From NCBI RefSeq assembly GCF_020541305.1, contig NZ_CP047396.1, positions 310,001 to 374,000 on the forward strand: DNA of 64,000 nt, in the 5' to 3' direction. Origin of the DNA: Candidatus Vallotiella adelgis. GTDB lineage: Bacteria > Pseudomonadota > Gammaproteobacteria > Burkholderiales > Burkholderiaceae. The notes under the pieces were generated by a model that saw only the letters and a program-made list of their open reading frames with translations, was not told the origin of the DNA and searched no databases. The translations under genes and the position numbers were made by a program. Below are positions 9,057-20,249 of this stretch, one piece after another (the first letter of the stretch is position 1; the number at the start of each line of letters is the position of its first letter).

Positions 9057-10913
9057 TTACATCATGCGGTCCCGTACCCAAAATAAACGCCGCTGCAATG
9101 CATTCGGTATGCGGCGCCATATTTTGCGCGCGAATCGGTAAAAGTGGCTTCGATTTATAGCGGCGTCTAGCGTGGGTGCAGATATTTCACGACGTTCAAT
9201 CACAGCCTCATACCAGAATGTGCGGCGCAAATAATACCAATAGAAATGTGCAAGCGGCGCAGCTGGGTTATTCCAGGGCTTCGCCTCAAAACCAGCATAG
9301 TGAACCATCTGAGGTGCTGAAAATGCCTCACGTACTTTTTCCGCTAGATTGGTGCCTAATCCAGATATTACGTCCATCGACGCGTTGACGACGTTCCAAC
9401 TCAGGTCTAAAAACTTGACACGACCAAGCAAATGCTGATTAAGTACATCTTGATCTAGAAACCAGTAGCGTTTACTTGTCAGATCTCTGTAGGCATGTTC
9501 GCGTAGATTTATCGCGCGCAGTACTTTAAGGTCCATGACAATGAGGCCGGCTTGGAAATATTCGTTGCCGCGATTACCCATGCTAAGCCAGTCTCGCAGA
9601 TAATCGCTAGCGCGCGCACCACCCGCTTCTATAAAAGCCGGTACACCCGTTGCCGCAAAACTGCGCATGATGACGTCAGGAACAGCTCCGACAGCACGTC
9701 CGGCTAGATCTATATCATAGATCGTGGATAAGTCACCAAGAACGACTGTATCTGCGTCAACATAAACAACGCGGTCATGTTTGGCAAGAAGTTCGCCAAG
9801 GCTTAAGCGATAAAAGGTTGCAACGGAGAAATGTGCATGCAGTGGAATATCGGCGAACATGTCTGAGCAAGATAAGAACGTGAGTAGCCCACGTCCATTC
9901 AGCTGAAATTGCCGCTCAAGCAGCGCTCGTTGATAGTCGGAAATACCACCATCTAGTATGATCAGGTCTAGCTTTCGATGTGGCGCAAGGTTAGCCTGTA
10001 CCGATGTCATGAAAGTCGCTAGGTGGGGAACAAAGTTGCTATCTGACGCCGTCACTACGCTCACTGAATTGTCAGTCGGTCGTGCGGGAGCGCAATATGC
10101 GACGCGCTGACCTTGTATAAAAACGCGCTCGAGTTCAATATAGGTTTTCGGATTAGCGAGTCGTTTACTTACGAAGACATTAAAAAGACGCTCGGACATG
10201 TAGCCAAAGACGCGTTGAGCAGCCATCGAATAGTTTGTTAGATCAAAGCGGCGCTCAACCTCGAATAGAATCAAGAATACCCATTGGCAATATTCATCGA
10301 ACAGTTCGCGACGGAAAACAAAAATGTTTGTGAAGTATCCTTCGTGCGCATCCATAACCGCATCGAAATGCTTTATGTCAGTCGGATATAAATCACTGAT
10401 CACGCTGCGCAGTATAGCGAGATCAGTCCCATAATGATGGGCTGCTTTTGCGTAGTGTGTACGCAATGTATAGTTCCCTGCGTTACGAACAGACCATCTC
10501 TGTGGTAACACGGCAAGCAATCCTGGCCTTGACAGGAGAAATGACTCAACACAAGATGCTGTAAGACCCAGGGTTTCTATCTTTTTCTGATCGAGACAGT
10601 TGTAGTTTGCGCACCCATGCGCATCGATTCTATGTGTTTCGCCACTAAAGTCTAAGAAACGCCGATAGTGCATGAGTCCGATCCACTGTGCAGCACGATC
10701 ATTCTTCCAGGCCCAATACAGCGCCGTTAATTCGCAGAATGCGCTATTCTTGTGTGAGATATTGTGGCCAGTGTCATCTCGAGTAAATCCTAAGTCAATA
10801 GACGAACGGCTCGCGCCCACCTGGATCGGCACAAAACATCTATCTGATACCGTTTCCGATGCAGGCTTATGATAGCAAACATAGATATGCACTGGGCTGT
10901 GCGTCGTAGACAT
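9057..10913 (-). CDS. Two-domain glycosyltransferase: DUF4422 plus GT8
   Basis: A 618-aa cytoplasmic transferase. The N-terminal half has DUF4422 features (VHIYVCYHKP, WIGLMHYRRFLDF, GYFTNIFVFRRELFDEYC). The C-terminal half is GT8-like (VSVVTASDSNFVPHLATFM, the DxD in VVYVDADTVVLGDLS, the late motif MVHYAGFEAKPW). GT8 enzymes use UDP-sugars. ATG 10913 was chosen; a GTG at 10937 would add 8 residues, and neither has a strong ribosome-binding site. The gene lies between wzt and glf and is probably an O-chain glycosyltransferase acting on more than one linkage. Confidence 0.85.
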   Translation of the reverse strand: MSTTHSPVHIYVCYHKPASETVSDRCFVPIQVGASRSSIDLGFTRDDTGHNISHKNSAFCELTALYWAWKNDRAAQWIGLMHYRRFLDFSGETHRIDAHGCANYNCLDQKKIETLGLTASCVESFLLSRPGLLAVLPQRWSVRNAGNYTLRTHYAKAAHHYGTDLAILRSVISDLYPTDIKHFDAVMDAHEGYFTNIFVFRRELFDEYCQWVFLILFEVERRFDLTNYSMAAQRVFGYMSERLFNVFVSKRLANPKTYIELERVFIQGQRVAYCAPARPTDNSVSVVTASDSNFVPHLATFMTSVQANLAPHRKLDLIILDGGISDYQRALLERQFQLNGRGLLTFLSCSDMFADIPLHAHFSVATFYRLSLGELLAKHDRVVYVDADTVVLGDLSTIYDIDLAGRAVGAVPDVIMRSFAATGVPAFIEAGGARASDYLRDWLSMGNRGNEYFQAGLIVMDLKVLRAINLREHAYRDLTSKRYWFLDQDVLNQHLLGRVKFLDLSWNVVNASMDVISGLGTNLAEKVREAFSAPQMVHYAGFEAKPWNNPAAPLAHFYWYYLRRTFWYEAVIERREISAPTLDAAINRSHFYRFARKIWRRIPNALQRRLFWVRDRMM

Positions 10914-10978
10914 GACGAAAGGTCTGTTGAGCGACACTAAGAAGATTAAGAATTGTGTTCTAGAAAGCTCAAGATGTA

Positions 10979-11707
10979 CTAATCACACTGATTGACTGGT
11001 ACCTCAGTCAACGTACCTTTTTCGAGAACAATCTTGCGATTACAGATTTTTTGCACGAGTTGAGGCGAATGCGAAGCCATGACAAGAATAGATGACTGCT
11101 TAACAAGTAAATTGAGGCGATCGGACGCTTTCTTATTAAACGATTCGTCGCCTACAGAAAACCATTCGTCTATAAGCAGAATATCGGGACGTACTGCGGT
11201 CGAAACTGTAAAGGCGAGGCGTAAAACCATCCCACTAGAATATGTTCTAGTGGGCATGTCGAGATAGTTTCCAAGTTCACTAAATTCCGCAATCTCGTCG
11301 ATTTTCTCTTCAATCTCTTTTGGGCGTAGACCCAGCATAATGCCACGCAAAAAAATGTTTTCGTAGCCGGTTGCTTCTGGATCTATGCCCAGCGACATAT
11401 CAAGTAGCGTACCAATCCTACCCCTGACATCTAGTGCGCCAGAAACTGGCTTGTACACACCTGATAAGACCCGCAACAACGTGGTTTTTCCCGCACCGTT
11501 GTGACCAACCAGAGCAACTCGATCGCCGGCTTTAAATTCGAAACTTGCATTGCTCACAGCGCGGACAACTACTTGCCCACCAGCATCGCGTGCAACACGC
11601 CCGCCAGTAGCCACACGCAGCACAGCCTTCTTAAAAGAGTGATGCGATGCATTGAAAATAGGAAAATCAACCGTGATACATTCGGCGCGGATATGTACGG
11701 AATTCAT
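10979..11707 (-). CDS. Polysaccharide ABC transporter ATP-binding protein (Wzt-like)
   Basis: The nucleotide-binding subunit of an ABC-2 exporter for O-antigen or capsule-type glycans, 242 aa. The motifs are complete: Walker A VALVGHNGAGKTTLL, signature YSSGMVLRLAF, Walker B DILLIDEWF with a D-loop, and the switch His in VMASHSP. There is no C-terminal carbohydrate-binding extension, so it is the short, non-chain-length-sensing type. It starts 12 bases after the permease stop with an AGGA ribosome-binding site. The true substrate is unproven. Confidence 0.9.
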   Translation of the reverse strand: MNSVHIRAECITVDFPIFNASHHSFKKAVLRVATGGRVARDAGGQVVVRAVSNASFEFKAGDRVALVGHNGAGKTTLLRVLSGVYKPVSGALDVRGRIGTLLDMSLGIDPEATGYENIFLRGIMLGLRPKEIEEKIDEIAEFSELGNYLDMPTRTYSSGMVLRLAFTVSTAVRPDILLIDEWFSVGDESFNKKASDRLNLLVKQSSILVMASHSPQLVQKICNRKIVLEKGTLTEVPVNQCD

Positions 11708-11719
11708 CCAACAATCCTG

Positions 11720-12511
11720 TTAAAGCCAGTATGCAATGCGATGCCGATAACGCGATAGCAACAATGAGGCTGTTAAAGCAAAAAAGATAACCACTCCCAG
11801 TACCCAGGCCCAGGACTGAGGAGGTGGTAACGTACCGAGTAGCGGGTCACGCACAACGTTAATAAGATGTGTCGCTGGGTTCAAGTTTATGAGCCACAAG
11901 AAACGGTCTCCAAGAGTTTGGGGCTGCCATAAGATAGGCGTAACATAAAAACCGATCGTCATAACACTCTGGACAACAGGCTGAAGATCACGGAAACGAG
12001 TACATGGAATGGCAATACATAATGAGGCAAAATAAATCGCTATAGTACAAAATAGCAAGCCCGGGATTGCTACTAGCGTAGTCCATGACCACCCAGGCCC
12101 AATAAACGAAATCACAACTATAAGTACGAGAAAGTTATGCGCGAAAATAATGAGATTTCGCACAATGAGTCGTAAGATGTACGACGGTACTGGTAAGCGT
12201 GTCTGTTTTATTACCCCTTCGAATTGTGTGAATCCTACGCAGGATTCGTTAAGCTGCGTTGAGTAAAACGACCAGATAACCTGCCCCACCGCGTAAAAAG
12301 GCAGGTATTCGCCAATCTTCATCTTGAAGATCAGAGACCAAACAGCACCAAGCATAGCGATTAAAATACCAGTGCTGAGCGTCATCCACAACGGCCCAAT
12401 CACCGAGCGTCGGTAGCGCTGCTTGATGTCATACCACGCGAGCAAGCCCCAAAGATAGGGTGCCTTCGCCGTATCCCAGAGTTCGTTTTTGCGGAAATCT
12501 ATTTGTCTCAT
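11720..12511 (-). CDS. Polysaccharide ABC transporter permease (Wzm-like)
   Basis: The ABC-2 membrane subunit, 263 aa with about six hydrophobic segments. It starts with the amphipathic region YLWGLLAWYDIKQRYRRSVIGPLW, typical of Wzm/TagG permeases, and contains the NLNPATHLINVVRDPL signature. It is the first gene of the minus-strand export and glycan operon, and pairs with the ATPase directly downstream. It exports a lipid-linked glycan across the inner membrane. No clear promoter was found upstream. Confidence 0.9.
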   Translation of the reverse strand: MRQIDFRKNELWDTAKAPYLWGLLAWYDIKQRYRRSVIGPLWMTLSTGILIAMLGAVWSLIFKMKIGEYLPFYAVGQVIWSFYSTQLNESCVGFTQFEGVIKQTRLPVPSYILRLIVRNLIIFAHNFLVLIVVISFIGPGWSWTTLVAIPGLLFCTIAIYFASLCIAIPCTRFRDLQPVVQSVMTIGFYVTPILWQPQTLGDRFLWLINLNPATHLINVVRDPLLGTLPPPQSWAWVLGVVIFFALTASLLLSRYRHRIAYWL

Positions 12512-14300
12512 AAATTGAGATATCGTTAGTTTTATATATTCGCTTAGCAGCGATAGCTAGCAGAATTAGTGCTGGCAGCTAGTATTAACGCTACACGATT
12601 TAGCAAGCGGCCGCAAAAAATTAGCGTCTTTTCTCCAGTCAAATAAACTGGTTGAGCAAGAGCTTTTTATAGGGAGGAAAAAATCGGCTCTTTTTTTATG
12701 CATACCGCACTTCCTGCTTAAAAAACACTACACACAGCGAGACAATACACGAGACTGCCCTAACTTTTCCTCCGCGTGTGCAACCTAAGGTCGCAATCCT
12801 CAAAAAATTTTGAGGAAATAAATTATCTATTTTCAGGAAACTTTTCTGATAGCATAAAGCGTAGATTTACCACTACCTGCCAGACTTGTACAGTCTCCTG
12901 ACGCATTCTACTAGTTTAACAGGCACGCGGTTGAACCGTACGTTTACCCCCCAAGAGCCCCATCATCACATTAACTATCATCTGCTATGCGCACGACGTT
13001 GTATTTCCGACGATAACTCATGTTGCGATGACCGAAACTATATGACCGAAACTATAGTCAATTTTGAAAATTGACCCACATACTTTAAATGATTTATTAT
13101 GTCTGCCTATAACCCACATTTTTGTAATAAACGATCAATCGGATGTTTTCTTCCTGTCAACTCAACTAGCGCCGCGTATCCATTGCGGACCTTTTGGTTT
13201 GTTAGAACATCTGAGTAATAAGTAATAATCGAAGCAAGAGCCTAGCATTTTTGTCGGATAAGTAAATAGATTGAGCTAATACTGGGGGTAGATAGGCGCA
13301 ATATTTCTCGGTCCAAGCCTGTTTGTTGGAAAAACTTATTCTCCACCAGCAAATAGACGGTAGACTGTTTTTCTATTTTTAGACTCATCTGCTTTGAAAT
13401 AATAACGGCTTTTATCTTAAGAAGCTTGTAGAACTTCTGCATGGCACTACGTGCATACATCAGCGTATGAATTTTATCTATAAGCAACATATTCAAGATT
13501 ATAGCGAAAATTTTTCATATGCAAAAGGGTACATATAGATATATGCTCTATATATAATATATTCTGATCAATGGCTGCATTACAAAGAGCTGCTTGTTCG
13601 ACTCACTTGCTCAGCTAACAACTATCGGATGATATCCAGTACCCAATTACATTGCATAACATGACATTTCTACCAATAATTAGTGTCTGTTATGTAATGA
13701 AATTCGTCCTACCTAGCCTGGCGTAGAAATACTAAACGTTGACCTGTCTTTTTATATAAAAAACTGATGTCGATCTGAAATTCAATATTGATGCTTAATA
13801 ATTCTTAAACCTCTGTCCACATACGCTTCGAGTGTTATAGTGACATCTACTCTTTCAGATTTAGCACTCGAAACCTAGCTATCTTAAAGTCGTGAATTAG
13901 TATCTTATGTCAGTCTTTTATTTTACGCCTACTGGGCTTCCTGCGTCTCTTTTTGCTCTAAGAATGTGGCCGGGATCTGCAACGTACTACACATTGAGGT
14001 TAGAACTTTTATAGGTTAATATACTGAGCATCATATTTCATCTCGCGTATGACGCTAGCATAGTCAGCGCAGAAATTTTTGCTACTCAGCTTATGCACTT
14101 TACCCGCGCAAAAAAGATACATATCTAACTATCACATAGTTACACTTCTCTATTGCATTTTTTAAGAAGATAAACCTATATTTACTGAAGAATATTGTCT
14201 AAACATTCTTCTTCTACAGGCAGCAGATTTTCGTAGGGAACTACCGTTTATATACATCAAAAACCCATATCAGTATTATGGGTATTAGCTGCTTAAAGCA
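12512..14300. other. Gene desert upstream of wzm, first part
   Basis: About 1.8 kb without a convincing gene. A minus-strand frame of 84 codons at 13242-13496 has no recognisable motif and no ribosome-binding site. Near 12640-12710 there is a weak AGAGC/GCTCT stem followed by a T-run that could be a terminator. No eroded gene could be named. Confidence 0.5.
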
Positions 14301-16740
14301 TATGCGCGTTAGCGATATATTAGAAAATAATTAGAGTATATAGATATATAATATATTAACTAAATATAATATACTATATATTGAAATGTTGTTCCGAGAA
14401 GATGTAAACCTTCATTATATTTTAGTTAACTTATTTTCTTGAAATATCGAATATGTAATAATAAATTCAGATACATTTATCATCAACCTGAGAGTATATT
14501 GTATAAAAAGTAAATTTTTTAGTTATATATTTTACTTTTTATGCATTAAAATAATAATACATATACTTAATATTTTTTTGTTTAAATTAAAATAATTTAC
14601 TATAGTACTCTTTTCTTTACTTAGGTAGTTGATAATAAGATTAGAAATCTGATTAAGGCGTGAAAAATGTTTGTCTGAAAAAATCACTTATCTACTAGAA
14701 ATCGAGTATTTTTTCCGCCATTGTATCTTGCTGACTAAGTTGTCGAAGCGTGTGTTTCTAAAAAATATACAATATCTCGCCTAAATAGGAAAGTGCTTTC
14801 ATATTAATTACAAATTATATTTGTATATAAAATATATTTGAATGATTAGCTATAGACAAGTATTTTTGTAAAGCAATAAATTTATTTATATTTAGAGAAT
14901 TCGTTTCTTGGATCGTTTAAAGAAAAAACATATCTAGTGTAAAGTCAAAAATTTTATATACGTTGCCATAATTTTTGAGTAGAAGCAGAATAAGCTTTAT
15001 GCTTAAAACTCGGCATTATATTATCCTTATATCATTATTAAAAGTCACCCCACGGGATCCGGTGACAACAGCTACTATTTGAGCTGTAAACAAAATAAAT
15101 AGTGTAGATAAATATTATAGAATACGAGTTTTCATCAATATAAATCAACCGTCTTCCATTAACTTATAAGGAAACTATTATTAGATGAATGAAATATTTC
15201 CCTTAATCCGCAAGCCAATATTATATAATAAGTATTATTATTTCCATGTATATATATAAATAATAGCAGATATTGAATATTAAATATACTTAACATATAT
15301 TAAATTATATCCTAAATTTTATTAATTAATTTATTTTTATTATTATAACATAATATAAATTTTTTACAAAAAATATATATTTTTGAAATTTTTAATATAG
15401 TTATAATATCTATTATAATTTTATTAACTAGTGTAAATATTATGTAATTAAAAAACGAGAACAAGATTATGTGTCTAAGGCTATATAATTCTTTTTTTAA
15501 AGAAATCATAAAATACTAACTACAAGTCGTAGGATGGGATAATATATGGAATTATTACTATTCATTTTTTAAAAATTTCTGACATTAATAATCCCTATAG
15601 AGTAAGTTACCGAAAAAGTGCTTATACAGTTTATAATGAATACCACATTACGGAATAAATTATAGAACTGTTGCTTTATTTATATAATTCTATTTGTTAT
15701 ATTTTATATAAAAAAGAGAAATTCGTATAATAAATTTTGTTAATTTATTATAAAAATATACTATAATAAAATTATTTTAATTAAATTTCGATAAACTAAA
15801 TTTATATAAATATTTATATAATAAAATATGGAATTAATACTACTTTACTTTATTAGATAAAAATTATTCTTTATGAAATAATAAACTGTTATATTTAACA
15901 GTGATTTTATAAAATCATAATTAGAATAAGTTTTTATAGTAAAAATTACAATATATTTATAAAAATAAAATACATATAGTATTGTATGTAAATACATGCC
16001 AGAATTTTTTAAATTATTAAAACTTTACTTAAAGTACTTATTTTCATTAAATATATATTTTATTTTTTAATAAATATGTTATTAATTTTTATTAGATCGC
16101 AATAAATAATAACAAAAAAACAGCAATATTTTTATAATCTAAAAATACTTTATAAAAAATTATATTAAGTTCTAAGATATATTAAATAAACATACCTTAT
16201 TTATAATAAAACTAGATTTATAAATATGTTAACTTTTTACAAAAAATATTTAAATATTTTTATATTTTTAGTTTATAGAGTAAAAATATTTTACTGCATT
16301 AGAAATAAAATTACTATTCTTTAACACTTAATATATTTTACAAATTCTTAATAAATTATTTTTTATTTAAGAACGTTATTTAATATATATTAAATATTAA
16401 TTGCAGTTACTGCATTTCTATTTTTTAAATATACTTATATAGGTTTGTATAATACTTTTATAAAACTTAGGTTAAAAACCTATTAAAATTAATATTTTAT
16501 TATTGTAATATTAAATATATAAAATATGACAATTTTATTTTTTTAACAAAAATTTAAGATTCATACTTTATATATAATATTATTAAATATAAACATGAAA
16601 ATTAGCATAACAAGCGTACAACAAAATATAAATTGTCAATCTTATTTATTGGACGATCTCCCTATTTGTTTTACTACTCAACGATAATAGTATCGTATAA
16701 TAAATACTTTTTGGTCAGTTAGAGCAACTACTACACAGAA
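14300..16740. other. Extremely AT-rich tract
   Basis: About 2.4 kb dominated by A/T; sample 60-base lines hold only 4-6 G or C. This is far more AT-rich than the flanks or any other desert in the window. Stops are dense in all frames. The only frame over 60 codons (15312-15509, minus) is a low-complexity Ile/Lys/Phe string. No origin-type DnaA boxes, tRNA or repeat family was recognised. Confidence 0.7.
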
Positions 16741-16768
16741 AAAATACAGATAGTCCTTGTAATCAGTC

Positions 16769-16809
16769 AAGCTAGCAGCGGGCTCGTCAAGCTAGCCCGC
16801 TGCTAGCTT
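16769..16809 (-). terminator. Hairpin at the 3' end of the GT4 gene
   Basis: A perfect 16-bp GC-rich stem (16769-16784 with 16794-16809) and a 9-base loop. Its upstream arm overlaps the stop codon of the minus-strand GT4 gene. This is probably its terminator, although the minus-strand T-run is about 20 bases further on. Confidence 0.65.
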
Positions 16810-17872
16810 AGCTAGAAGCGATTTCGCGAAGCGATGTGAGACGGCTTCTACGTAAAAGTTCTTTGTATGAATCAACGTAGCGTTGTGCCATTACTTTCGA
16901 TGTAAAACGGGCCTCGAACGCTGCTCGAACGCCCGAACGTGATAGCGTATGTAGCTGGTTTACCGCAGCCACTGCACTTAATTCATCTTCGACTACAAAG
17001 CCTGAAACGCTATTTTCGATGATTTCTGGAACTGATCCTCTCTTAAATGCGATTACGGGCGTACCACAGGCCATTGCTTCAATCATTACTAGACCAAACG
17101 GCTCTGGCCAGTCTATTGGAAATAGTAATGCATGTGCGCCTGATAAAAACTGGGCTTTTTGGGTCTCTGATATCTCGCCGATATACTCGACGTGTGGCAG
17201 CGACATTAGTGGCTTAATCTGCTCTTCGTAATATACGCGATCAGCCCTATCGAGCTTAGCAACAATCTTAATTTTCATGTCGCACTGCTGTGCGATTCGA
17301 ATCGCAGCATCTAAGCGCTTTTCTGGCGAAATACGACCTAGAAAGGCTAGATAGCTCGGTTTGATATCAGTAATCGGCGTTAGTAAATCACTAGGAAGAC
17401 CATGATGTACGGTTGAAAGCCAATTAGCCTGCGGCAACGGGTTGCGCTGGTTAGCAGAGATCGATACAACTGGCACGTTGTTAAACATGTTGAAAATTGG
17501 CTGTAGCTCGGCCAAATCAAGTCGGCCATGTAATGTTGTTAAATGAGGAACAGGCTGACGCGAAAATAGTGGGAAGGGGTAATAGTCGATATGAAAATGT
17601 AATACATCAAACTCCTCTAACCGCCGGCGAACTTTCTCAAGCAATAAAATATGTGGCGCCATCGTATCGCGAATCGACGGATCTAGTCGCAGCGCCTGCG
17701 GCCATACCGCATCGAGCTTAGCCGACGTCTCTGAATCCCCACTAGCAAACAGCGTTACATCGTGTCCGAGTTCAACCAGCGCTTCGGTGAGATAAGATAC
17801 GACACGCTCGGTCCCACCATACAGCTTTGGTGGAACAGCCTCATGCAGCGGCGCGATCTGAGCGATTCGCAT
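16808..17872 (-). CDS. GT4 family glycosyltransferase
   Basis: A GT-B fold transferase of 354 aa. It opens with MRIAQIAPLHEAVPPKLYGG, the N-terminal acceptor-side pattern of GT4 enzymes. The donor-side domain has FLGRISPEKRLDAAI, followed by LLFPIDWPEPFGLVMIEAMACG with the EX7E motif. The start is supported by AGGAG upstream. It is isolated between two deserts and separated from the glf operon by more than 4 kb, so its pathway is unclear. Relatives are annotated as glycogen- or cell-envelope-type glycosyltransferases; the sugar cannot be told from sequence. Confidence 0.85.
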   Translation of the reverse strand: MRIAQIAPLHEAVPPKLYGGTERVVSYLTEALVELGHDVTLFASGDSETSAKLDAVWPQALRLDPSIRDTMAPHILLLEKVRRRLEEFDVLHFHIDYYPFPLFSRQPVPHLTTLHGRLDLAELQPIFNMFNNVPVVSISANQRNPLPQANWLSTVHHGLPSDLLTPITDIKPSYLAFLGRISPEKRLDAAIRIAQQCDMKIKIVAKLDRADRVYYEEQIKPLMSLPHVEYIGEISETQKAQFLSGAHALLFPIDWPEPFGLVMIEAMACGTPVIAFKRGSVPEIIENSVSGFVVEDELSAVAAVNQLHTLSRSGVRAAFEARFTSKVMAQRYVDSYKELLRRSRLTSLREIASS

Positions 17873-20018
17873 ATCGGTAAACTCCTAAAAAAGTCAGACG
17901 AAGTAACTGCTTCGGTTTAATGCAGCTTAGGAGCCCCGGGTTTGCTGCCCGCCTCCTGTGCCACCTATGCCATCACAGCGCGAACGTGTAGCAGTCTTTC
18001 TGCAATGACACAGTACAGCGTTATATAGTCTCTCCGATTGATTAATCTGCCGCGCCTAATACTATTTCCTTCTGTTAGAATACAAGACATCAACATTCGA
18101 AAATCAGCCCTTAATAGCTATTAGCAAAACTGCCTGAAGGCCCGGACCTAGATTCAATTATGAATGCTGAATGAACAAATTTAGGCTTGCTTTTCAAGAT
18201 TTTTTACTCTGTTATGTGCTTAATACATTTTTATAAGCTTTTTTCTAAAAGACTATTATGTATTATTTCTAAGGTTGCAACGCAAATAGAGGGCTGTGTT
18301 TTATAGCTTATTACAATGCACCCAACGCGCTGTAACTTACAGAAGGCTAACTTGTCATTGTATCTGAAAATACTTTCATATACAGACACGAAATGTAGCT
18401 TATTAGAAGACTCAGTGGTCTGCTGTCAAATCTCTAGTTATACATGTCCTAGATACCAATTGGCGCATCGCTCGACTTAACTGTTCTAGGACGCGTTTAT
18501 AATCTCATCTCTAGCTACTCGCTTGATAGAGGTCACGACTATTCAATACCGCCGCACTTAATTATCTAACTAAGCAGACCCCTCAGGCTATAGTTGCATA
18601 CAATTATTGTAATACGTAGTTGAAAAGGTTGCGTCTAGTGCTTTTTCGGTATTTCTGTTTTATAAAATACGGTAGTATGCGGTTGCAGCTACTGTTGTAC
18701 TAGTAAGCGCAGTCTCAGTAATTGACTACGCTTACATTAAAAGTCTTTGCTTAAGAATTTTGATCCATATATTTAGCGATGGCTGTTGTCATCTACTTGA
18801 GCCTTAGGGATTTTTGAGATAGTTAGTCGACCGCATTACCATGTTCATTAAATAAATCAGCGACGAGAGTGCTTAGTATACGTATGTTGTGTAAGCTAAT
18901 TAGACAAGTGGTTACGAATATACTAGCAGGAAAGTTTTAGCAACATGATTTTGGTGAGCCATCTAGACTTCACAGTCTTACGCGGCATACTATACTCTCA
19001 TAGTCGCTATCATATGTAGCAATACCATTGAAACCTTAAATATACTTCAACGCAATAGTTTTTATTCGTCTGAACCTGAATAATACAGTACGATACCCAA
19101 TAATTTTTAATTATATGTCGAACTAAATTAGTGAGTTAATAATTGAAAATTACTAATCAGTAAGTTAGCCTAGCGTAGAAAGCTAAATTTATTAGTTTCT
19201 ACTATACTGGCTTTATTACAGCACTTTTATAAGCTATAGAATATAGAATCTCGTTGAAAGACAAGATACACATTCTATGTATTACGCATAATGGCACTAT
19301 GCAGTGCTATTATATTTATGATGCGAAATATTTCTCGATTATATCATCATATAAATAAAATGATTATCGTACGTCTAAATTATATCATTAGCTAACTCAG
19401 CGTCACCAGAAGGTGACTGGTGATGGACGATTTCGTGACAACCTGCTTGCTCAAAAAATAAACATAGTCGAAGAAATAATAGATATTAGATATATCGCCT
19501 TAATGAAATTAATTCATAGTAGTGCTGCTTTTAGTTCCGCCAGAATCGAGAGATTATTATAATATCCATGGATATGCTTTTGATGTTTGTATTAGCTCAA
19601 TCAATTCTAGAGACGAGTGTACTAGCGTATCGCTGCTATAGATGAGCTATTACCGCTCATCTTTGATATCGCGCGATAGTCGATCTCTACCTTACACAGT
19701 AAGGTAATTGTGTTTATAACGAAGCCCACTAGCGGTCATTCGGAAAACTGAAAGAAAAAATGAAATAGGAAAATAAACTATTAACGCGGATTATGCATTT
19801 TAACGTATCGCTCAATCATACTTCTATGATGCTTTACTCGCTAGAGTCTCCTCTATTTGATTTTTCTGGCTCATAACTGATTTCATGATCTCAGTGAGAG
19901 ATAATGGGCTGTGAAAATTAACCATCGATTTTATCGATCTACGAGATTTAGTTTAGAATTTAGATGGTGTTGAAACAATTTAGCAGAAATCTGAAACTAG
20001 TGTTTTATCTCGATTTTA
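17873..20018. other. Gene desert between the GT4 gene and tRNA-Cys
   Basis: About 2.1 kb with stops in every frame and no frame of 60 codons. No tRNA, repeat or remnant could be named. Relatives often carry a tRNA-Leu beside tRNA-Cys; none was seen here. Confidence 0.6.
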
Positions 20019-20092
20019 TGGAGGCGCGAGCCGGAGTCGAACCGGCCTAAACGGCTTTGCAGGCCGCTGCATAACCACTTTGCTATCGCGCC
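20019..20092 (-). tRNA. tRNA-Cys (anticodon GCA)
   Basis: The minus strand gives acceptor GGCGCGA, an anticodon loop containing GCA, T arm CCGG-TTCGACT-CCGG, discriminator T and an encoded CCA. It sits next to tRNA-Gly and pgsA, the order known from Burkholderia. Confidence 0.95.
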
Positions 20093-20100
20093 GTGGTACT

Positions 20101-20176
20101 TGGAGCGGGAGACGAGTCTCGAACTCGCGACCTTAACCTTGGCAAGGTTACGCTCTACCAACTGAGCTACTCCCGC
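20101..20176 (-). tRNA. tRNA-Gly (anticodon GCC)
   Basis: The minus strand gives acceptor GCGGGAG, D arm TAGCTCAGTTGGTAGAGC, anticodon stem TAACC/GGTTA with loop TTGCCAA (GCC), T arm GCGAG-TTCGAGA-CTCGT, and an encoded CCA. It is 8 bases upstream of tRNA-Cys and probably co-transcribed with pgsA. Confidence 0.95.
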
Positions 20177-20249
20177 ATAATTTTATTTTTATTTGCACTT
20201 TACCATTCTTTATTATGAAAGTACAATATAATTGTATTGTTATATACAG

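Noticed and set aside
13242-13496. 84-codon minus-strand frame
   Set aside because: No motif, no ribosome-binding site, and it lies in a desert; chance or unrecognisable remnant.
15312-15509. 65-codon minus-strand frame in the AT-rich tract
   Set aside because: Low-complexity Ile/Lys/Phe sequence expected by chance in such DNA; no ribosome-binding site or motif.
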